Shown: piece after piece, positions 15,719-21,680 of the stretch
Position numbering within the stretch: the stretch's first letter is position 1
How the letters are laid out: every line of letters starts with the position of its first letter
NCBI GenBank assembly: GCA_002433595.1
Contig: DJIL01000031.1
Location: forward strand, 47,060-68,739
Length of the DNA: 21,680 nt
Source of the DNA: a bacterium UBP8_UBA6595
GTDB lineage: Bacteria > Margulisbacteria > Marinamargulisbacteria > UBA6595
Direction of reading: 5' to 3'
Made by a program: the position numbers and the translations under genes
Notes under the pieces: model-generated
The model's database searches: none
What the model was told of the DNA's origin: nothing
What the model saw: only the letters and a program-made list of their open reading frames with translations

Positions 15719-15739
15719 GGGTCAGTAATTTGAGATACT
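15711..15739 (+). promoter_or_regulatory. Promoter of the patatin-like phospholipase gene
   Basis: TTTACA (15711-15716), a 17-bp spacer and GATACT (15734-15739) preceded by an extended TGA. It ends 11 nt before the ATG at 15751, so any leader is only about 4-5 nt long. Confidence 0.5.
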
Positions 15740-15750
15740 TAATAGTATCC

Positions 15751-16893
15751 ATGGCAATAATTAATAACACCGTTAACGGGCTAGTTCTCACTGGGGGTGG
15801 TGCACGTGTAGCCTATCAGACCGGTGTATTGTCTGCCATTAGTGAGATTAGTAGAGAAAAAAACAACCAATGTCCCTTTCAAGTAGTCACGGGAACCAGC
15901 GCCGGCGCCATTAATGCCGCTTGTGTGGCTTCGTATCACGATGACTTTCAAACCGCTACCCAACTGTTGAGTCATATGTGGGGAACGATTCATACTAATC
16001 GTGTGTTTCGTGTGGATTCTATTACATTAATTAGCCGAGGGCTTCGTAGCGTTCTTGACCTGGTGTTAGGCCGGCTGGGTGGGAATAACTATACCCGAGG
16101 CTTACTAGATACATCGCCATTAATCAAATTGCTAAAGCCTCACTTGCGATTTAACGCTATTCAAGACCACATTGATGCGGGGCAATTGCGTGCTTTGGGA
16201 ATTACCGCTGTAAACTATGCCAATGGCACTAGCAAGACGTTTTTTCAAGCCCATGATGAGTGCCTGCCTTGGCACCGCATGCGTCGGCAAGCCGAACAAA
16301 CTAAAATTCACCTCAAACATATTATGGCCTCCACCGCGTTGCCTGTTTTATTTCCACCCGTTAAAATTAATAATCGCTATTATGGTGACGGTAGCTTGCG
16401 CAACTATACACCGTTAAGCTCAGCGATTAAATTAGGAGCCACTAAGTTAATGGTTATTGGGGCTCGCCAATCTGAAGTGAGTCCGCATCAGCCCAAAAGC
16501 CTGCACAATTCGCTCAGTATTCCCTCTATGGGTAAAATTATTGGTGTATTAATTAATACTCTGCTATTAGATGCTATTGATTTTGACTGTGAGCGCCTAT
16601 CCCGCATTAACCACACCATTACTCAATTGCCACCCGAGCATAGCTCTCAGCTTCGGCCTATTGACGTGCTAGTCATTCGGCCATCTGAAGATTTGGGACG
16701 CTTGGCACTGGATTCTTATCAAGATATTCCCTCCGGTCTCCGGCATTTTATTAGCAGTTTAGGAAAACCCGAAGCTTCGGCAGATTTGGTTAGTTATCTA
16801 CTATTTGAACCCAGCTATACTCAAAGACTCATTAAACTGGGCTATGATGATGCTATGAAAAAGAAAACTGATATTCAACTATTCTTACGCTGA
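15751..16893 (+). CDS. Patatin-like phospholipase family protein
   Basis: Lipid acyl hydrolase of the patatin (RssA-like) family with a Ser-Asp dyad. The oxyanion loop GGGARVAYQTG is at residues 15-25, the nucleophile elbow GTSAG has Ser50, and DGS with Asp213 (YYGDGSLRNYTP) supplies the second catalytic residue. At 380 residues it is larger than the minimal RssA type; the C-terminal 150 residues include LLLDAIDFDCERLSRIN and DVLVIRPSEDLG, as in other bacterial members. There is no signal peptide or strong membrane segment. ATG 15751 is preferred over a TTG at 15730, which lies inside the promoter. It may act in membrane lipid turnover or as a secreted phospholipase; the sequence does not decide. 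The 3' end overlaps pepF by 9 nt. Confidence 0.9.
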   Translation: MAIINNTVNGLVLTGGGARVAYQTGVLSAISEISREKNNQCPFQVVTGTSAGAINAACVASYHDDFQTATQLLSHMWGTIHTNRVFRVDSITLISRGLRSVLDLVLGRLGGNNYTRGLLDTSPLIKLLKPHLRFNAIQDHIDAGQLRALGITAVNYANGTSKTFFQAHDECLPWHRMRRQAEQTKIHLKHIMASTALPVLFPPVKINNRYYGDGSLRNYTPLSSAIKLGATKLMVIGARQSEVSPHQPKSLHNSLSIPSMGKIIGVLINTLLLDAIDFDCERLSRINHTITQLPPEHSSQLRPIDVLVIRPSEDLGRLALDSYQDIPSGLRHFISSLGKPEASADLVSYLLFEPSYTQRLIKLGYDDAMKKKTDIQLFLR

Positions 16894-18690
16894 CTCCGAC
16901 GGTGCATCCACCAACGCGTCTAACTGATTAAGCAAGCCTTCAATATAAGCAACGCTCGACGTCCAAAACTCAGGGTCTTGTAAGTCCACCCCCACCGTTT
17001 GACAAATTGTCATTGGATCTTGTGATTTTCCCATGGCTAATAATTGCTTAAATGGTTTCATGAATGACGATGGGTGTTCACGGTAGCGTTGATATAACCC
17101 CAATACCAATAAATTACCAAAATTATAGGCATATACATAAAATGGAACTGAAATAAAATGTGGAATAGTTAACCACTCCCACCGGTACCCTTCCGGATAG
17201 CTTACAGACTCGCCAAATAATTCATGTAACTGCTGAACATATAAATCACATAGGGTATCTACAGACACGGGCCCATTGGCTAATTGGCCATGCACAACTT
17301 GTTCAAATTGTGAGAACATGTTTTGGCGGTGACTAGTTGCAAATAAATCCTCTAATTTATCTGTCAAGAGCGATCGACGCTCCGCATCAGTATTCGCTTG
17401 CGCATACAATCGCTCGGATACAATCATTTCGCAAAACACGCTCGCTGTTTCACACAAAGGCAAGATAGCATGTTGCTGTATTAATGGTAAATCTTGGGTA
17501 TACATGGCGTGAATAGCATGTCCCAATTCATGGGCCATTGTCGAAACATCTCGGGATCGCCCCAAAAAGTTTAGCATTACATACGGATTAACACGATGGG
17601 TTGAGCTGGAACAGTAGGCGCCACCCTGTTTGCTTGGCAATACCGGGGCATGAATTCGATTTTCCTCAAACATTGTGTACGCTTTTGCATAAAAATCTGA
17701 GTCAAAGTCATTCAAGGCATCCAAGACAATTGTTTTGGCTTCATTAAATGAATAGACTCGGTCTCCAGCGGGCATCGGCGCATAGATGTCAGACAAAGTC
17801 AACGTGTCCAATCCCAAAATAGTTTTCTTTAATTGATAGTATCGTTGAACCAATGTATTGGATGATTGAGTCACTGCATGCAGTTGGTCGACTACATTTT
17901 TTGGCAAATCATTGCGTTGATTCATAACATCAATAGGCGATTCATAGCCTCTCAATTGACAACTTTGTACCGAATCTTTAATAATAGCCAGAAAACTTTT
18001 GCTGAGTGGAATGGCATGGGACTCGTATCGTTCAAAAAATAACCGCATGGCTGTCTTGCGCACTACCGGGTCCGCATGTTGACGTAGGGCTCTTAATTGC
18101 GCACCATTCATCGTTTTTTCTTCCCCATCCACTGTAATTGAAAATTGGAATGATGCGGTTAATTCATTGTATAAACTTTCAAAGGCTTGCGATCCATTAA
18201 TTGTTTTGAGATTAATAACTTTCTCCTCAGGCTCAGTTAAATAATAGCGCGCGTGTTTAACAATTCGGCGAATTGTATAGGCATACCGCGTTAGTGCCGA
18301 AGACTCCGCTAATACTGCCTCGCACTGCGTATCGGTTAATGTTCCTAACTCTAAATTAAAAAATAACAAGTGATTTTGTACTATAGTTTCTAGCTCATCC
18401 ATTGTCTGAACCCAATGTTGAATGGTAGTACTCGCGGTATCAATTGAAAATTGTAAATGTACAAACTGACTGGCTTCATACAGGGGAATTAAACACGCCT
18501 CCAATTCCTGGAACGCAGCTGCTAGTGAATCGCCCGATAGTTCGCATAATTGCCCCCGGTATTTGCGTGAAAAATCCACTGCCAACTTAGGTGCTGATTG
18601 CACCAATTCCGTAAACTTTGGGTCATCAAACCCATCAAATAAGTCGGTTAAATCCCATTGAACTGCTTGTGCATCTACGTGACTAGCCAT
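16885..18690 (-). CDS. pepF: Oligoendopeptidase F (M3 family metallopeptidase)
   Basis: Cytoplasmic zinc peptidase that cuts short peptides. The thermolysin-like motif HELGH is at residues 387-391 (MAHELGHAIHAMY), and the third ligand is probably Glu414 in LCETASVFCEM. The catalytic-domain segments GGAYCSSSTHRVNPYVMLNFLG and WEWLTIPHFISVPFYVYAYNFG are typical of the PepF/M3B group. Its 601 residues are the family norm. A strong Shine-Dalgarno sequence (AAGGAGA, 18702-18696) lies 5 nt before the ATG, inside the end of hldD; the genes overlap by 8 nt. It is the last gene of the gcvT-hldA-hldD-pepF unit. Confidence 0.96.
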   Translation of the reverse strand: MASHVDAQAVQWDLTDLFDGFDDPKFTELVQSAPKLAVDFSRKYRGQLCELSGDSLAAAFQELEACLIPLYEASQFVHLQFSIDTASTTIQHWVQTMDELETIVQNHLLFFNLELGTLTDTQCEAVLAESSALTRYAYTIRRIVKHARYYLTEPEEKVINLKTINGSQAFESLYNELTASFQFSITVDGEEKTMNGAQLRALRQHADPVVRKTAMRLFFERYESHAIPLSKSFLAIIKDSVQSCQLRGYESPIDVMNQRNDLPKNVVDQLHAVTQSSNTLVQRYYQLKKTILGLDTLTLSDIYAPMPAGDRVYSFNEAKTIVLDALNDFDSDFYAKAYTMFEENRIHAPVLPSKQGGAYCSSSTHRVNPYVMLNFLGRSRDVSTMAHELGHAIHAMYTQDLPLIQQHAILPLCETASVFCEMIVSERLYAQANTDAERRSLLTDKLEDLFATSHRQNMFSQFEQVVHGQLANGPVSVDTLCDLYVQQLHELFGESVSYPEGYRWEWLTIPHFISVPFYVYAYNFGNLLVLGLYQRYREHPSSFMKPFKQLLAMGKSQDPMTICQTVGVDLQDPEFWTSSVAYIEGLLNQLDALVDAPSESA

Positions 18691-19621
18691 GCGTGTCTCC
18701 TTGTTTTAATTGTTGATAATATCGCTTCACCGCTGTTTCAATATCCAACCCACGATGCTGACACCCAAACTGTCTCAATTGGGTACAATCAGCCTCAGTA
18801 TAGGCTTGGTATTTGCCGGCCAAATGCTCCGGAAATGGAATAAACTCAAGTCGAGCGTCTGAAATAATTGTTTGCATGGCACAGGCCAAATCATAAAACG
18901 ATCGGGCCTTCCCTGTGCCGCAGTTCACAATACCCGATTGCCGTGATTGATAAAAATACTGATTAATGGCCACCACATCATCAATATAAATAAAATCCCG
19001 TAAAAACTCTCGACTGCCTTCAAATAAAGCCAAAACTTTATCGGTTTGCAAGCGCTCAAAAAAGTGATGCACTACCGAGGCCATCGCCCCTTTATGCCCT
19101 TCCCCAGGACCAAACACATTGAAATACCGGAGCCCCAAAATCTGAGACGTGGGCTGGTGAACCAATTGCGTACGAACATGCTGGTCAAATACCCATTTGG
19201 AAAACCCATAAACATTTAAAGGCGATTCAGATGCCAGTGTTTCGGTGAATCCCTGCACGCCATGCCCATACACCGATGCGCTCGACGCATATAAAAAATC
19301 CACTGTGTGTTCCAAACACCAGGCCAATAACCGCTTGGAATACGTGTAGTTGTTGGCCATCATATACGTTCCGTCAGTTTCTATGGTACTCGAGCAGGCG
19401 CCTTGATGAAATACTGTCGTAGCCCCCGCTGCCAGCGTATTCAAATGCTCAATAAACGTGTCTTTATCAACATAATCCGAAAAAGAAAGCCCCACTAAAT
19501 TGCGATACTTGTTTGATGTTCCCATGCGGTCCACCACTAAAATATTGGTGATGCCCTGCTGATTAAGATGTCGAATAATCTGACTGCCAATAAAACCCGC
19601 GCCACCGGTTACGATAATCAT
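18683..19621 (-). CDS. hldD: ADP-glyceromanno-heptose 6-epimerase
   Basis: NAD(P)-dependent epimerase making ADP-L-glycero-D-manno-heptose, the sugar of the LPS inner core. It has the Rossmann motif GGAGFIG at residues 6-12, and the short-chain dehydrogenase YxxxK pair Tyr138 and Lys142 (YGFSK). The HldD-typical stretches FHQGACSSTIETDG, YASSASVYG, RYFNVFGPGEGHKGAMASV, FLRDFIYIDDV and NCGTGKARSF are also present. Its 312 residues are normal. The start overlaps hldA by 4 nt (ATGA), and the upstream gene encodes the kinase of the same pathway. Confidence 0.97.
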   Translation of the reverse strand: MIIVTGGAGFIGSQIIRHLNQQGITNILVVDRMGTSNKYRNLVGLSFSDYVDKDTFIEHLNTLAAGATTVFHQGACSSTIETDGTYMMANNYTYSKRLLAWCLEHTVDFLYASSASVYGHGVQGFTETLASESPLNVYGFSKWVFDQHVRTQLVHQPTSQILGLRYFNVFGPGEGHKGAMASVVHHFFERLQTDKVLALFEGSREFLRDFIYIDDVVAINQYFYQSRQSGIVNCGTGKARSFYDLACAMQTIISDARLEFIPFPEHLAGKYQAYTEADCTQLRQFGCQHRGLDIETAVKRYYQQLKQGDTHG

Positions 19622-20565
19622 CCCAATACCACCGCCCGTTCAGACTCAGACACCACAGCCGTGCCCACTTTTTTAACCACTAGCATGGCGGCTCGATTGG
19701 CCATATGAACACTGTCCTGAATGGACCGTCCCATCGCTAATCCTACGGCTAAAGTTGCCACAACCGTATCCCCAGCTCCAGACACATCAATAACAGCTTC
19801 ACTCACAACTGGAAAATGCAAACACCCAGCCGCTCCTATTAAAGACATTCCCCGATTAGATCGTGTAACCAGTAAATAAGTTAATTGATACCGTTCTCGA
19901 ATTTTAGGTCCATAGGTTTCAATAATGGCATCCGTATTGTCTAGTGTCCCCACGTCATCTAGCGTGCTCGTAACTACAGCACTAAACTCCTTAAAGTTTG
20001 GGGTAATCATATAAGCACCAAGATACGCTGTCCAATCCGATACTTTAGGGTCTACAATTACTGGGCAACCCCCCAATGATTGAATAATAAATTGGCACAA
20101 ATCAGGCCCCAGTAAACCTTTGGCATAATCTGATAAAACGACTACACCTGCGGTGGCTAGACTGGCCTGAATACGCGTCTCTATTTGTGCACGCTCCGAC
20201 GAAGTTAACGGTGTTTTTTGTTCAATATCCAAACGCAATAACTGTTGTTGCATTCCCATGATTCGAACCTTTTTAATAGTTGGACACGCCATTGAAACCA
20301 GCGAGTCGTGAATATTCAGCTGGCGCAATGCTTGCCGCATGGTTGTCCCATTGGCATCATTCCCCACACGGCTCACCAACTGTGCGCGCCCCCCCAACGC
20401 TACAATATTATGCGCAACATTCGCCGCCCCCCCCAGTCGATAGTCACTGTATTGGTGAGTGACAATGGGCACCGGAGCTTCGGGTGATATGCGGGTCACA
20501 TCCCCATAAAAGTATTGATCCAGCATCACATCCCCAATCACAGAAACAGTAGACATTGAGCTCAT
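19618..20565 (-). CDS. hldA: D-glycero-beta-D-manno-heptose-7-phosphate kinase, kinase-only form
   Basis: PfkB/ribokinase-family kinase phosphorylating heptose-7-phosphate at C1 for LPS core synthesis. It has VIGDVMLDQYFYGDVTRISPEAPVPIV at the N-terminus, RLGGAANVAHN, VSRVGNDANG, VLSDYAKGLL, VDPKVSDWTAY, TPNFKEF and the catalytic VSGAGDT with Asp266. It ends after the kinase domain (315 residues), so the cytidylyltransferase domain of E. coli HldE is absent and must be encoded elsewhere. The start is at ATG 20565, which overlaps the gcvT stop (ATGA); the reading frame extends upstream to 20625, but that part lies inside gcvT. Two G-tracts (G8 at 20427-20434, G7 at 20389-20395) encode conserved Gly-Gly pairs. 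Confidence 0.94.
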   Translation of the reverse strand: MSSMSTVSVIGDVMLDQYFYGDVTRISPEAPVPIVTHQYSDYRLGGAANVAHNIVALGGRAQLVSRVGNDANGTTMRQALRQLNIHDSLVSMACPTIKKVRIMGMQQQLLRLDIEQKTPLTSSERAQIETRIQASLATAGVVVLSDYAKGLLGPDLCQFIIQSLGGCPVIVDPKVSDWTAYLGAYMITPNFKEFSAVVTSTLDDVGTLDNTDAIIETYGPKIRERYQLTYLLVTRSNRGMSLIGAAGCLHFPVVSEAVIDVSGAGDTVVATLAVGLAMGRSIQDSVHMANRAAMLVVKKVGTAVVSESERAVVLG

Positions 20566-21581
20566 GCGTGTGTCAAAAATGGTAACGGAACAACCATGGC
20601 TGTGTGCTGACGACCCCGAATGCACACCTGCAATTCTGCTTGCTGGGCTTGTGCGCTCGGTACACGCGCCATTGCAATTGACCGATGATCAACCCGGGTT
20701 CCCGACGTCACCATACCCCCACCCAAAATTTCAGCACCAGTTCGAGCAATCGCCCCCCCGGTTATGACCAGCCCCACCATGGTTGTCTCAGTGGGATTGA
20801 CGGCTTGCAAAGCATCTGAGCCAATAAAGGCATGCGTTTTGACTAGACGTCTATATCGGGTTTGATACGGCGTAATCGTCTCGTCCAATTCCTGCCCATA
20901 CAACGGCAAACCCGCTTCAATACGCAAGGTATCGCGAGCGCCCAGACCACACGGAACCACATTTAACGCCATCAACGCGTCCCATATCGCTTGTATTGCT
21001 GCATGCTTGGCCCAAATTTCAACGCCATCCTCCCCTGTATATCCGGTTCGCATCACTCGAACCGAATGCCCAAAAATAGTCTGTTGTTCGTGAGTCCAGG
21101 GCCGCAACTTCCCAAGATCTACCAACTGGGTCACATCAGGGCCTTGCCAAGCGATTAACCCATCGTGGGCATTGCAAATGGTTAAAGTAAGATCCGGGCA
21201 TTGCGTACGAAGCCAGGTCTGTAATTTGACTTGGTTGCTGGCGTTAACCACCATGAACCAGTGTCCGGGCTCGGATTGCCCCACCACCACATCATCCAAA
21301 ATTCCCCCCGATTCATTTAGTAAAAAAGTATACACCAATTTACCGGACTGAATATTGGTCAGGCTTTGGCACGATACTCGCTGCAATTGCTCAAACGCAT
21401 TGATCGAACCGGCTAATGTAAACAGGCCCATATGCGATACATCAAACACGCCGCTTTTTGTACGAACTGCCGCATGTTCTGATTGAATGGATGCATACCA
21501 AATAGGCATCTCCCAATCCAAAAATTGAACTAGTTTTGCACCGAGGGATCTGTGTTTAGAATGTAAACAGGTATACTTCAT
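20562..21581 (-). CDS. gcvT: Aminomethyltransferase, glycine cleavage system T protein
   Basis: T protein of the glycine cleavage system, moving the methylene group from the lipoyl H protein to tetrahydrofolate. Motifs: HRSLGAKLVQFLDWEMPIWY at the N-terminus, GVFDVSHMG, ESGGILDDVVVG with the conserved Asp pair, VVNASN, GYTGEDGVEIW, and CGLGARDTLRIEAGLPLYGQEL near the C-terminal third. At 339 residues it is slightly shorter than the usual 360 or so. gcvH and gcvP are not adjacent; instead gcvT heads a unit with LPS heptose genes. The ATG has no Shine-Dalgarno sequence and lies 13 nt after an extended -10 box. Confidence 0.95.
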   Translation of the reverse strand: MKYTCLHSKHRSLGAKLVQFLDWEMPIWYASIQSEHAAVRTKSGVFDVSHMGLFTLAGSINAFEQLQRVSCQSLTNIQSGKLVYTFLLNESGGILDDVVVGQSEPGHWFMVVNASNQVKLQTWLRTQCPDLTLTICNAHDGLIAWQGPDVTQLVDLGKLRPWTHEQQTIFGHSVRVMRTGYTGEDGVEIWAKHAAIQAIWDALMALNVVPCGLGARDTLRIEAGLPLYGQELDETITPYQTRYRRLVKTHAFIGSDALQAVNPTETTMVGLVITGGAIARTGAEILGGGMVTSGTRVDHRSIAMARVPSAQAQQAELQVCIRGRQHTAMVVPLPFLTHA

Positions 21582-21594
21582 TTTTATGCGTTTT

Positions 21595-21603
21595 AGTATA
21601 CCA
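21595..21603 (-). promoter_or_regulatory. Extended -10 promoter of the gcvT-hldA-hldD-pepF unit
   Basis: On the minus strand TGG-TATACT, ending 13 nt before the gcvT ATG at 21581; the leader would be only about 6-7 nt. No clear -35 box, and no glycine riboswitch could fit in such a leader. Confidence 0.5.
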
Positions 21604-21633
21604 CAGGATAGCGATAACCGACTGACTGTATTT

Positions 21634-21655
21634 GCATATAGCTAGCATATAGCTA
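21634..21655. repeat. 11-bp tandem duplication
   Basis: GCATATAGCTA occurs twice in tandem (21634-21644, 21645-21655) upstream of gcvT. A separate octamer, AATGTATG, occurs at 21657-21664 and 21673-21680. The region reaches the window end without a coding signal. Confidence 0.7.
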
Positions 21656-21680
21656 GAATGTATGACAATGAAAATGTATG

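Noticed and set aside
20565..20625. Longer hldA with 20 extra N-terminal residues
   Set aside because: The extension lies inside gcvT and has no similarity to kinase N-termini; the ATGA overlap at 20562-20565 matches the coupling seen between hldA and hldD.
1..21680. tRNA, rRNA, insertion sequence or phage genes
   Set aside because: No cloverleaf-like segment, rRNA-like stretch, transposase, integrase or structural phage protein was recognised on either strand.

Overview
The window looks like a chromosomal segment of a Gram-negative bacterium, most likely a gammaproteobacterium with a compact and rather AT-leaning genome. The LPS inner-core heptose genes hldA and hldD, BipA/TypA, a class I DAHP synthase and the general gene content support this. 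A divergent ankyrin-like protein hints at a host-associated lifestyle, possibly Legionellales-like. The taxonomy is inference; no rRNA or tRNA gene is present to anchor it. No transposase, integrase, phage gene or CRISPR array is visible.

Layout. 1-3133 (+): 3' part of typA, then an aldehyde dehydrogenase. 3101-3976 (-): a DUF2236/MpaB-type oxygenase. 4063-5334 (+): a VKOR-thioredoxin fusion for disulfide formation in the envelope, followed by a likely terminator. 5526-10195 (+): a tight Fe-S assembly operon sufB-sufC-sufD-sufS-sufU. 10196-10643: no intact gene, but a frame-broken remnant of a toxin-type domain on the minus strand. 10644-13269 (+): def, dcd, a zinc-ribbon/DEDDh-exonuclease fusion and queC, probably one operon. 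13275-14605 (+): an 11-bp tandem repeat carrying a Shine-Dalgarno sequence, then an ankyrin-like gene whose 5' end is frameshifted. 14574-15638 (-): DAHP synthase, divergent from a patatin-like phospholipase (15751-16893, +). 16885-21581 (-): gcvT-hldA-hldD-pepF, each overlapping the next by 4-8 nt.

The genes are mostly housekeeping: translation (typA, def), Fe-S clusters (suf), nucleotide and queuosine metabolism (dcd, queC), aromatic synthesis (DAHP synthase), LPS heptose (hldA, hldD), one-carbon metabolism (gcvT) and peptidases (pepF).

The most interesting signal lies in the gene starts. Most first genes of transcription units have a sigma70-type -10 box ending only 6-7 nt (four genes) or 11-13 nt (two genes) before the start codon, with no Shine-Dalgarno sequence. 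Several internal operon genes instead carry clear AGGAG-type sites. This implies widespread leaderless or near-leaderless mRNAs. The other points worth attention are the frameshifted ankyrin-like gene, the zinc-ribbon exonuclease, the toxin-domain remnant, recurring 11-bp tandem duplications and G-tracts in hldA.
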